This document shows positions 6,941 to 12,720 of a stretch of DNA of 13,541 nucleotides, in pieces (positions within the stretch are counted from its first letter, which is position 1; each line of letters begins with the position of its first letter). The DNA comes from Candidatus Methanoperedentaceae archaeon. Its GTDB lineage: Archaea; Halobacteriota; Methanosarcinia; Methanosarcinales; Methanoperedenaceae. The DNA lies in assembly GCA_027371625.1 (NCBI GenBank), contig DAHXMQ010000301.1:1-13541 (forward strand), read 5' to 3'. The notes beneath the pieces are model-generated. The model saw nothing but the letters and a program-made list of their open reading frames with translations, was not told the origin of the DNA and did no database searches. The position numbers and the translations under genes were made by a program.

Positions 6941-7030
6941 AATACCCACCAATGTTGGAAGCTATGGCTTATAAGGATTTTGAAAGAGAGATGCGGTTTA
7001 AATCCGAAATCGAAAACTATTTTTATGTTG

Positions 7031-7080
7031 AGTCTAATTATAGACTGCTATTATTTTAGAATAGCTTTTATATAAATTAT
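7031..7080 (+). promoter_or_regulatory. secE-spt5-rpl11 promoter with two inverted repeats
   Basis: Two inverted repeats stand in tandem: AGTCTA-ATTA-TAGACT (7031-7046) and GCTATT-N7-AATAGC (7047-7065). They are followed directly by a TATA-like TTTTATATAAATT (7067-7079), about 30-40 bases before the TTG start of secE. The placement upstream of TATA fits an activator or repressor site for the transcription and translation genes downstream; the phospholipase gene promoter points the other way about 100 bases off. Confidence 0.5.
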
Positions 7081-7107
7081 TAATATCAATAATGGATGTG
7101 AAATGTA

Positions 7108-7302
7108 TTGTTCGAAGATAAAGAAGGCAATGTTCCTCTGAGATTCAGTGAATATTTCAGGGTGCTGAAGCTGACAAGGAAACCAACGCGAGAAGAGTTC
7201 ACGGTGATAGCAAAAGTAGCAGGTGCCGGTATACTTCTGGTTGGACTGATCGGGTTTATCATATACCTGTTAATATCAGTACTGCCTGGATGGTTAAAAT
7301 GA
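7108..7302 (+). CDS. secE: Protein translocase subunit SecE (Sec61 gamma)
   Basis: A 64-residue protein: an amphipathic segment (FSEYFRVLKLTRKPTREEFTVI, about residues 13-34) and a single C-terminal membrane helix (GAGILLVGLIGFIIYLLISV). That is the archaeal/eukaryotic Sec61-gamma layout, much shorter than E. coli SecE. It clamps the two halves of SecY in the translocon. The start is probably TTG at 7108: an in-frame TGA at 7099-7101 leaves no upstream ATG, and GGATGTGA just before can act as ribosome-binding site. Its stop overlaps the start of spt5, a conserved archaeal pairing. Confidence 0.9.
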   Translation: MFEDKEGNVPLRFSEYFRVLKLTRKPTREEFTVIAKVAGAGILLVGLIGFIIYLLISVLPGWLK

Positions 7303-7775
7303 ACGAGGAAGTAACGAAAGAAGCAGCTATCTTTGTCGTGAAGACAACCGCTAATCAGGAAAGAACGGTGGCGAATCTTATTGAGAAAGTGGCTAAGAAG
7401 GAGAAGCTTGGAATTTATGCAATTCTTGCGCCCGATGAGTTAAAAGGATATGTTCTTATAGAGGCTGAAGGTCCTGAGGTTGTGGATCAGGTGATTGCGA
7501 ATGTGCCCCATGCAAGGACGATGGTGAAAGGTCAGTCAAGTTTTGCCGAGATTGCGCATTTCCTGGTACCAAAACTTACAGTTACAGGTATTACAGAAGG
7601 AAGCATAGTTGAACTTATTTCGGGTCCTTTCAAGGGAGAAAAAGCAAGGGTGAAAAGGATAGATACAGCTCATGAGGAGATCACGGTTGAACTGTTTGAA
7701 GCGATGGTACCCATACCTGTTACGGTTCGCGGTGATAATGTTAGAATATTGAAACGCGAGGAAGAAGAGAAGTAA
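7290..7775 (+). CDS. spt5: Transcription elongation factor Spt5 (NusG family)
   Basis: A protein of 161 residues from ATG 7290, or 158 from ATG 7299, which would give the common ATGA overlap with the secE stop. The N-terminal NGN domain (AAIFVVKTTANQERTVANLI ... GYVLIEAEGPEVVDQVIANV) binds the RNA polymerase clamp, with Spt4 as partner. The C-terminal KOW domain carries VELISGPFKGEKARVKRID (about residues 107-125). Length and two-domain order match archaeal Spt5. It increases processivity and couples transcription to translation. It is followed by the palindrome at 7783 and rpl11, as in other archaea. Confidence 0.95.
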   Translation: MVKMNEEVTKEAAIFVVKTTANQERTVANLIEKVAKKEKLGIYAILAPDELKGYVLIEAEGPEVVDQVIANVPHARTMVKGQSSFAEIAHFLVPKLTVTGITEGSIVELISGPFKGEKARVKRIDTAHEEITVELFEAMVPIPVTVRGDNVRILKREEEEK

Positions 7776-7782
7776 GAAAAAA

Positions 7783-7802
7783 CCCCGTATTTAAATACGG
7801 GG
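7783..7802 (+). promoter_or_regulatory. Perfect 20-bp palindrome between spt5 and rpl11
   Basis: The sequence CCCCGTATTTAAATACGGGG is a perfect palindrome starting eight bases after the spt5 stop and ending 19 bases before the rpl11 ATG. In RNA it can fold as an 8-bp stem with a UUAA loop, followed by the AAGGAG ribosome-binding site. It could attenuate, protect or process the spt5-rpl11 transcript, or bind a protein as DNA. There is an A-run before it and no U-run after it, so a classic terminator in the forward direction is unlikely. Confidence 0.55.
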
Positions 7803-7821
7803 ATATAAGGAGAATCCAAGA

Positions 7822-8304
7822 ATGGTAAGCGTTGTAGAAGCACTGGTTCCCGGAGGTTCAGCTACCCCGGGTCCGCCGCTTGGGCCGTCGCTCGGTCCTC
7901 TCGGCGTGAATGTAAAGGCAATCATAGACAAGATCAATGAACAGACAAAAGCCTTCAGCGGAATGCAGGTTCCGATTAAGGTTATCGTGGATGATAAGAA
8001 ACAGTTCACGGTTCAGGTCGGAACCCCGCCTATGTCTGCCCTGATAAAGAAAGAGCTTGGCATCGAGACAGGCTCTGGAACCCCGAATACCAAAACAGTG
8101 GGCAATATTACCGTGAAGCAGGCGGTGAAGATTGCGCGCATGAAGAAGAACGATACCCTTGCAAGGTCATTGAAGAATGCAGTTAAAGAGGTCGTAGGCT
8201 CATGCCTGCCGCTGGGTGTGACCTTCGAGGGCTTAAAACCAAAGGATGCTATTGCAGCTATCAATAGCGGAAAATTCGACTCGGAGCTTTCCGAGCCGAT
8301 GTAA
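7822..8304 (+). CDS. rpl11: Large ribosomal subunit protein uL11
   Basis: A 160-residue uL11, the archaeal length. The N-terminal domain holds the family signature GGSATPGPPLGPSLGPLGVN (12-31), the proline-rich linker region that moves with EF-Tu/EF-G action. The C-terminal domain (about 70-140: GTPPMSALIKKELGIETGSG ... KIARMKKNDTLARSL) binds 23S rRNA at the GTPase-associated centre. An AAGGAG site precedes the ATG. It ends with an exposed hydrophilic tail. Archaeal rpl11 is usually followed by rpl1, rpl10 and rpl12; here a poly-T stretch and a convergent fragment follow instead. Confidence 0.97.
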   Translation: MVSVVEALVPGGSATPGPPLGPSLGPLGVNVKAIIDKINEQTKAFSGMQVPIKVIVDDKKQFTVQVGTPPMSALIKKELGIETGSGTPNTKTVGNITVKQAVKIARMKKNDTLARSLKNAVKEVVGSCLPLGVTFEGLKPKDAIAAINSGKFDSELSEPM

Positions 8305-8331
8305 TTTTTTTTGCTTCAATATTTTTTTAAT
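8305..8331 (+). terminator. Poly-T terminator of the secE-spt5-rpl11 unit
   Basis: Directly after the rpl11 stop are two T-runs, TTTTTTTT (8306-8313 region) and TTTTTTT (8323-8329 region), separated by GCTTCAATA. Archaeal RNA polymerase terminates efficiently at such runs without a hairpin, so the unit most likely ends here. Confidence 0.6.
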
Positions 8332-8545
8332 TAGCGAATACCTTTGCCTCGATTCTGGAAAGGGTTATCTTTATCTGTGCTGTATCCTGCCGTATCTGGG
8401 AGGTATCCTCTTTTACGCTTTTCAAAACATCTATTGTTATATCCTGCTTCTCCAGCATCTTTGAGAGTATCGGTATGCCCTTTCCCCACTTCCATCGCCC
8501 GCCCCCGTGCATGCGTGCCTGCGCTCTCAGACCACCAGCATGGAT
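8327..8545 (-). pseudogene. C-terminal coiled-coil fragment, unknown gene
   Basis: The minus-strand frame ending at TAA 8327-8329 reads WGKGIPILSKMLEKQDITID and LKSVKEDTSQIRQDTAQIKI, then LSRIEAKVFAN. The repeated K/E/D-T-x-x-I-R-x-D pattern is a coiled coil, of the sort I associate with C-terminal extensions found in Methanosarcinales-type proteins, including some acylphosphatase-like ones. The open frame continues upstream of the ATG at 8512 through an A/G-rich segment (HAGGLRAQAR) with no start and no family domain. It therefore looks like the tail of a longer gene whose front is gone, although a short free-standing coiled-coil protein starting at 8512 is possible. The gap on to 8597 contains the promoter of the next gene. 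Confidence 0.4.
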
Positions 8546-8553
8546 AACGGTAA

Positions 8554-8565
8554 TTATTTTATATC
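8554..8565 (+). promoter_or_regulatory. TATA-box promoter of the first VapBC pair
   Basis: ATTATTTTATATCG contains a TATA-like element roughly 35-40 bases before the ATG at 8598; transcription would start near 8585, just ahead of the gene. Confidence 0.45.
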
Positions 8566-8597
8566 GTATTCACCATTACTAATATTAAGGTTCAAGA

Positions 8598-8801
8598 ATG
8601 GAAAATACTGTACAGATTCTCAAGAGCAGGATAGACGACCTTGAAACAGAACTCAATGCTATGCGCAGGACTCTCGGTGCAACGATGGAGAAAAAAGATC
8701 CAAAGGCTTGGGACAGGTTGCATGCAATAGGCAAGGAAATAGCCCATGAATGGAAGAGCAAAAAACCAAGCTGGCAACTAGTATCTGAAGCAAGAAGATA
8801 A
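8598..8801 (+). CDS. VapB-like antitoxin
   Basis: A 67-residue, mostly helical charged protein. It opens with a leucine-heptad-like helix (TVQILKSRIDDLETELNAMR) and ends with WDRLHAIGKEIAHEWKSKKP followed by SWQLVSEARR. I do not see a clear ribbon-helix-helix or AbrB domain; the assignment as antitoxin rests on size, charge and its stop lying one base before the PIN-domain gene. Archaeal VapB-type proteins of this coiled-coil kind bind the PIN toxin through the C-terminal part, here the W-containing tail. It would neutralise, and perhaps autorepress with, the VapC at 8803. Confidence 0.65.
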   Translation: MENTVQILKSRIDDLETELNAMRRTLGATMEKKDPKAWDRLHAIGKEIAHEWKSKKPSWQLVSEARR

Positions 8802-8802
8802 T

Positions 8803-9228
8803 ATGTATTGCATAGACGCCAGCGTATTCATAAACGCTGAAATTGAAGGTGAGGAATTCCATGAATACAGTGCGAAGCTCATGCAAAACATTAGGGATCG
8901 AGGAATTACCATAATCGTCCCAGAAATTGTATTGCCTGAGATTTCATCAGCGATTGCAAGGGGCACAAATGACCCTGAAAATGCAACGGAATTTATAAAA
9001 GAGCTAAAACAAATCCCGAACATAGTGTTTGTTCCAATAGATCGAGAGCTTGCGGATCATGCTTCAAAGCTTGCGGCTGAATATAGACTCCGAGGGTGTG
9101 ATGCTATTTATGTGGCTGTTGCGTCTATGTTCAGAGCTAAATTGATCAGTCTTGACAAACAGCAGATAGAAAGGGCTGCAAAGTGCATAGAGACTGCGAA
9201 GCCACAAGAAGAAATAAAAAATTTTTAA
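8803..9228 (+). CDS. vapC: VapC PIN-domain ribonuclease toxin
   Basis: A 141-residue PIN-domain protein beginning MYCIDASVFIN. The expected metal-binding acidic residues are present: Asp-5 in the first strand, Glu-41 or Glu-46 (PEIVLPEISSAIA), Asp-100 in RLRGCDAIYVAVA and Asp-118 in LISLDKQQ. The order and spacing match VapC, an Mg-dependent endonuclease that cuts tRNA or rRNA when freed from its antitoxin. It forms a two-gene unit with the preceding antitoxin. The frame is intact with no sign of decay, unlike the modules at the left of the window. Confidence 0.9.
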   Translation: MYCIDASVFINAEIEGEEFHEYSAKLMQNIRDRGITIIVPEIVLPEISSAIARGTNDPENATEFIKELKQIPNIVFVPIDRELADHASKLAAEYRLRGCDAIYVAVASMFRAKLISLDKQQIERAAKCIETAKPQEEIKNF

Positions 9229-9277
9229 TCGCAAATTGCCGCGCGCCTGCACCCTCGCAGAATATAACCACAGAGTC

Positions 9278-9301
9278 GGCTATGAACTCGGTTCATAAGC
9301 C
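9278..9301. terminator. Hairpin between convergent vapC and M50 genes
   Basis: GGC-TATGAAC-TCG-GTTCATA-A-GCC folds into a stem of 7 plus 3 base pairs with a three-base loop and one bulged A. It lies in the 80-bp gap between the ends of two converging genes, so it may act as a two-way terminator or 3'-end stabiliser. No strong T-run follows on either side, which weakens the call. Confidence 0.4.
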
Positions 9302-9308
9302 AGAACAT

Positions 9309-9920
9309 CTACCCTCCTACGAAAAGAATCAAAAACAGAACTATCGCCGGAATCCCTATCATTGCCCACAACATGGGTTTATATCGCCACACTTTTGCAC
9401 CGTCAAGCGGTCCGAAGGGTATCATGTTGAATCCTGCAAGGAACACATTGATAAAGGCGGCTGTCCTCAGAACCGCGTGTGCTAATCCGGAGGGCGAAAC
9501 GAAGAACGAAGCGGTAAAAAACGATACCGCAAGTATCAGGTTTACCACTGCGCCTGAAACCGAGATGTATGCAAACTCCTTTGCACTCTGGAAGGAATCC
9601 CATTGGTATTCGAACGGACTGTATGCCACCCTTCTGCCGCGAATCATTACAGCGCCTGGCGCTGCGAATACGAATGCGCCCCTGGTGATAATTGAAAGAC
9701 CAATTGCAAGAAGAAGCCCAACTGGACTTGCTTCATAGTCAGCAGCATAGCCGTATCTCAGCGCCGTAAACTTGTGGGCGAGTTCATGGAGGAGAAACCC
9801 TGTACCAACCCCGAAAGCCACGATTATCATCCGCTCAGGACTCAGGCTCGGGTATGTGAACGCTATGGTTAGCACGAGCAACGATGCTACAAGATGCACT
9901 ATCTCCCTGGTTCTTGCCAT
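9309..9920 (-). CDS. M50-family (site-2 protease-like) membrane metalloprotease
   Basis: A 203-residue integral membrane protein from ATG 9920 (a TTG at 9929 is in frame, but the GGAG eight to nine bases before 9920 favours the ATG). It has several hydrophobic segments. Zinc-binding HELAH lies in the second segment (FLLHELAHKFTALRYG), and the third ligand is in FNMIPFGPLDGAKVW (about 177-191), equivalent to the NPDG-type motif of M50 peptidases. There is no PDZ or CBS domain, so this is the minimal archaeal form. Such proteases cut substrates inside the membrane, often releasing regulators or clearing proteins. It follows a winged-helix regulator gene on the same strand, 30 bases apart, and may be co-transcribed with it. 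Confidence 0.92.
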   Translation of the reverse strand: MARTREIVHLVASLLVLTIAFTYPSLSPERMIIVAFGVGTGFLLHELAHKFTALRYGYAADYEASPVGLLLAIGLSIITRGAFVFAAPGAVMIRGRRVAYSPFEYQWDSFQSAKEFAYISVSGAVVNLILAVSFFTASFFVSPSGLAHAVLRTAAFINVFLAGFNMIPFGPLDGAKVWRYKPMLWAMIGIPAIVLFLILFVGG

Positions 9921-9950
9921 GCGCTCCAAGTTAATCTGGAAAGATATAAA

Positions 9951-10268
9951 TTATACCATGCCGCATGCGAAGTTCGAGAGCAACTCGTCCTGCTGTGGGC
10001 TTTTCACGCCATATAGACACTGGCGCGCATCCTTATAATAGAGCCGCTCCTCGAGTATCCCCTCTTTTTTCAACCTTGAGAGAGCATATCGTACAGTGCG
10101 CGGAGGAAGGTAGCTTTCAGCCACAAGCTCTTTCTGTGTGAGCAAGCCTTTGTATTCCAGCACCTTGAAAACGAGTTTCACAGACGGGGATAACTGCACA
10201 ATCTTTCGGGTGTAAACGTCCTGCACCGCTGCAGTTTCTGAATAGAGATACTTTTCCGTTTTTGCCAT
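9951..10268 (-). CDS. Winged-helix transcriptional regulator (MarR-like)
   Basis: A 105-residue protein with a winged helix-turn-helix at about residues 26-92: LSPSVKLVFKVLEYKGLLTQ, then KELVAESYLPPRTVRYALSR as the recognition helix, then LKKEGILEER-LYYKDARQCLYG as the wing. No ligand-binding or second domain is present. It is a small archaeal MarR/Lrs14-like regulator. A TTTAAATC element at about 10290-10297 on the minus strand is a possible promoter. It shares the 99-bp divergent gap with the second VapB gene, so it could control both directions, and it precedes the M50 protease. Its target is unknown. Confidence 0.75.
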   Translation of the reverse strand: MAKTEKYLYSETAAVQDVYTRKIVQLSPSVKLVFKVLEYKGLLTQKELVAESYLPPRTVRYALSRLKKEGILEERLYYKDARQCLYGVKSPQQDELLSNFACGMV

Positions 10269-10303
10269 GTCATTAGAAAGACATCGATACGATTTAAATC
10301 TTT

Positions 10304-10356
10304 AGGCAAAATATGCCTGAAAAATCTGGGTTAAGTATAAATACACTTATAAATAC
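10304..10356. promoter_or_regulatory. Divergent promoter region with inverted repeat and doubled TATA
   Basis: The inverted repeat AGGCA-AAATA-TGCCT (10304-10318) lies in the middle of the gap between the divergent regulator and vapB genes. On the plus strand follow two copies of TATAAATAC (about 10336-10344 and 10348-10356). The first copy is about 30 bases from the vapB ATG, which suggests a leaderless transcript. The inverted repeat is a plausible operator for the VapBC complex or the winged-helix protein. Confidence 0.45.
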
Positions 10357-10367
10357 ATTTAATCGGC

Positions 10368-10601
10368 ATGGCACATAAAACACTGACAATATCAGAAGAA
10401 GCATATGAAGCACTGGCTGAGCTCAAAAAAGAAGGGGAAAGCTTTACCGAACTCATAAAGCGAATCACTATACCTCTCAGGAAAAAAAAGCTCAGCGATT
10501 TCATTGGTGTGATGAGTGGTAAGGAATTTGATGATTTCGAAAAAGCTGCGCTGGAGGTAAGGCGCTCTAAGAGCACTCGATTGGAAAGGGTGAAGCTATG
10601 A
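10368..10601 (+). CDS. vapB: VapB antitoxin, DUF217 (UPF0330) type
   Basis: A 77-residue protein: MAHKTLTISEEAYEALAELK, then ESFTELIKRIT, a pattern typical of the DUF217 family of archaeal VapB antitoxins. The N-terminal half is a likely ribbon-helix-helix DNA-binding part and the C-terminal half (KLSDFIGVMSGKEFDDFEKA) is the toxin-binding tail. The stop overlaps the start of vapC (ATGA, 10598-10601), so the two are translationally coupled. It should repress its own promoter together with the toxin. Confidence 0.88.
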   Translation: MAHKTLTISEEAYEALAELKKEGESFTELIKRITIPLRKKKLSDFIGVMSGKEFDDFEKAALEVRRSKSTRLERVKL

Positions 10602-10978
10602 CGGTTCTTGATACCAATTTTTTGATAGACATTCTCAGAGGCAAAGGTACTTCAGAAGCAGTGGACTTGATCGACAATCCAAAAACAACGACTATAAACG
10701 TCTTTGAACTCTATTATGGAGCAGGGCGCTCTGCAAAACAGGAAGAAAGTATCGCAGGGATCATTTCTTTACTTAGGTCTATAGATGTACTTGATTTTGA
10801 CAGAAAAGCGGCGGTGAAAGCCGCTGAGATCCATGCCAAATTAACGAATTCAGGAAAACTTCTGGACATTCAGGACGTTCTCATAGCAGGAATCGTTATA
10901 GCAAACAACGAAGAACTCCTGACCAGAGATGTTGCCCACTTCAATCGCATACCGGGTCTGAGATGCAGATCATGGTAA
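10598..10978 (+). CDS. vapC: VapC PIN-domain ribonuclease toxin
   Basis: A 126-residue PIN-domain toxin opening MTVLDTNFLIDILRGKG. The catalytic acids are visible: Asp-5, Glu-37 (NVFELYYGA), Asp-90/Asp-93 (LLDIQDVLIAGIVIANN) and Asp-111 (LLTRDVAHFNRIPGL). The last motif, T-R-D-x-x-H-F-x-R-I-P-G-L, is the classic VapC ending. It is intact and coupled to the DUF217 antitoxin in front of it, so this is a complete TA module sitting directly upstream of the replication initiator gene. Confidence 0.94.
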   Translation: MTVLDTNFLIDILRGKGTSEAVDLIDNPKTTTINVFELYYGAGRSAKQEESIAGIISLLRSIDVLDFDRKAAVKAAEIHAKLTNSGKLLDIQDVLIAGIVIANNEELLTRDVAHFNRIPGLRCRSW

Positions 10979-11015
10979 GCGTTGGCGATGTGTTTTAATG
11001 AAGTTTGTATTCGGA

Positions 11016-11027
11016 AAGTATATAAAA
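11016..11027 (+). promoter_or_regulatory. TATA-box promoter of cdc6
   Basis: AAGTATATAAAAAGC lies about 25-30 bases before the ATG at 11049, so the transcript should be leaderless or nearly so. No origin recognition box is visible in the short gap 10979-11048. Confidence 0.55.
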
Positions 11028-11048
11028 AGCTAAGAAAAATTATTACCG

Positions 11049-12155
11049 ATGAAAGACCTTCTCTCGTGGGACCAGACATTATTCAAGGACAGCGAGCTTT
11101 TCGAGCTTGACCACATACCCGAGCATTTCCTCCACAGGGATGCGCAGTTGCAAGCGCTGATGTACAGCATCCGACCAGCGCTCTCAGGTGCAAGACCCCT
11201 TAATTCCCTGTGCATCGGCGCACCTGGCACGGGCAAGACCACGGCTGTGCTTAAGATTTTTGAGGAAATCGAGAAACACACGCCCAAAATAATCCCAGTG
11301 CTTGTGAACTGTCAGGTAAACTCCACACGATATGCCGTCTATTCCCAGGTTTTCAAAAAGCTCATAGGATATTCTCCTCCTTCTTCTGGCGTTTCTTTCA
11401 AGAAGATCTTCAGCGAGGTGGCAAAATACCTTGCTGAGCGTGAGAAAGTGCTTTTGGTAGCGCTGGATGACATGAATTATCTTTTCTACGAGAACGAGGT
11501 GAACGAGGTGCTTTATTCGCTGCTTCGTGCACATGAGACACATCCGGGCGCGCGTGCGGGCGTGATTGCAGTTCTGAGCGATACAGGCGTGCCGCATATA
11601 CTTGACCCGAAAGTGGAATCCGTCTTCCTGCCTGAAGAGATTAAATTCCCACAGTATTCGTATGATGAGATAAAGGATATCCTTTCAAACCGCGCAAAGC
11701 TCGGGTTTTATCCCAACGTGCTCGATAACAGCGTGCTTGAGAGGATTACCGAGCATACGTTTGCTCTTGGTGATTTGCGTGTGGGAATAGACCTCTTAAA
11801 GCGCGCCGCCCTTAACGCAGAGCGCCGGGCAGGCAGGACGATAGCCGCTGAAGATGTGGAATCTGCTTATGAAAAATCGCGGCTTGTACACCTGTCGTAT
11901 GTGATGAGGGCGTTGAAAAATGATGAAAAAACTCTTCTCGGACTGATAGCAGATTTCCCGCAAGTCAATTCAGGCGAGCTTTATGAGAAGTTCCATGAAA
12001 AGACCGCCCTCGGCTACACGCGTTTCTATGAGATGCTGAACAAGCTTGGCTCTGTCAAGCTGATAGATGCTGATTTTACGGGCAAGGGTGAGCGCGGGAG
12101 AAGCAGGGTGGTAAAGCTTCGGTATCAGCCTCTGGAAGTCAGGGCGAGGCTGTGA
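11049..12155 (+). CDS. cdc6: Orc1/Cdc6 replication initiator protein
   Basis: A 368-residue AAA+ protein with C-terminal winged helix, the normal length for archaeal Orc1/Cdc6. Walker A is GAPGTGKTT (57-65). Walker B is LLVALDDMNYL (135-145), with Asp-Asp in place of the usual Asp-Glu. Sensor 1 is IAVLSDTG (173-180), and sensor 2 is GDLRVGIDLLKRAA (241-254) with Arg-244. The winged-helix domain is about 281-366. It binds origin recognition boxes and loads the MCM helicase. The Asp-Asp Walker B and altered sensor 1 suggest a divergent paralogue (Orc2-like class) rather than the main initiator, but I cannot test that. An ATTATC-CT-GATAAT inverted repeat stands at 12160-12173 just after the stop. 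Confidence 0.95.
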   Translation: MKDLLSWDQTLFKDSELFELDHIPEHFLHRDAQLQALMYSIRPALSGARPLNSLCIGAPGTGKTTAVLKIFEEIEKHTPKIIPVLVNCQVNSTRYAVYSQVFKKLIGYSPPSSGVSFKKIFSEVAKYLAEREKVLLVALDDMNYLFYENEVNEVLYSLLRAHETHPGARAGVIAVLSDTGVPHILDPKVESVFLPEEIKFPQYSYDEIKDILSNRAKLGFYPNVLDNSVLERITEHTFALGDLRVGIDLLKRAALNAERRAGRTIAAEDVESAYEKSRLVHLSYVMRALKNDEKTLLGLIADFPQVNSGELYEKFHEKTALGYTRFYEMLNKLGSVKLIDADFTGKGERGRSRVVKLRYQPLEVRARL

Positions 12156-12230
12156 GTTCATTATCCTGATAATTTCTGATATAAAAAGAATTATATAAGA
12201 GTAGTGACATTACTATATTGAGGGTACACC

Positions 12231-12590
12231 ATGTCAATACTGGATGTAACAGAAGATCAAATATTTCATACGTTAGGAAGAGGAAGAGATCCAAATTTTA
12301 AGCAGATAGAGAAGGTTAGGCCTGTAATAACCAAACCGAAGAAAACATATGCACTTAACCAGACGATTAAAACTGCACAAACAGTGAAAACACAGGCGGA
12401 TACTGTTCAGCCTACACCAGCGATATCAGTTCCTTCGCTGCAAGCCGATGACTCCATGAAGAAGCTTACGGCAGACCTGGATGAACTGAACAACCGTGTT
12501 GCAGGGCTTCAGAAAATTGTAAAATGGTACATAGTGCCGCAATTTGTGATCGTTGTGGTTTTATTCGTGGCTCTCGTGACAAAAGGTTAA
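12231..12590 (+). CDS. Tail-anchored coiled-coil protein, unknown function
   Basis: A 119-residue protein I do not recognise. Residues 1-28 form a soluble start (SILDVTEDQIFHTLGRGRDP). A Lys/Thr/Gln/Pro-rich, probably disordered linker follows (about 31-73, ALNQTIKTAQTVKTQADTVQ and more). Then come a short coiled coil (74-97, MKKLTADLDELNNRVAGLQK) and one C-terminal membrane helix (about 99-116, YIVPQFVIVVVLFVALV). Almost the whole protein would therefore sit in the cytoplasm, fixed by its tail. It has a GAGGG site before the ATG and TATA-like DNA at 12190-12200. It sits between cdc6 and apgM with gaps on both sides, so it is probably its own transcript. Confidence 0.7.
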   Translation: MSILDVTEDQIFHTLGRGRDPNFKQIEKVRPVITKPKKTYALNQTIKTAQTVKTQADTVQPTPAISVPSLQADDSMKKLTADLDELNNRVAGLQKIVKWYIVPQFVIVVVLFVALVTKG

Positions 12591-12720
12591 AACATTACCA
12601 TTTTTAAATTTCCGTGGATCTTCAGTTCTCGGATTTTTGAGTTCACTCTCTGATTTTAGATTTTGAAAGCTTTGCCAGACCAACCGATATTTTATTGTAT
12701 TAGCGTTCTTTATTGAGAAT

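Noticed and set aside
9229..9308. tRNA gene in the gap with a GGTTCATAAG-like arm
   Set aside because: A hairpin is present, but there is no acceptor stem, anticodon arm or full cloverleaf.
10979..11048. Replication origin next to cdc6
   Set aside because: The gap is only 70 bp, with no repeated origin recognition boxes or long AT-rich unwinding element; only a TATA promoter is visible.
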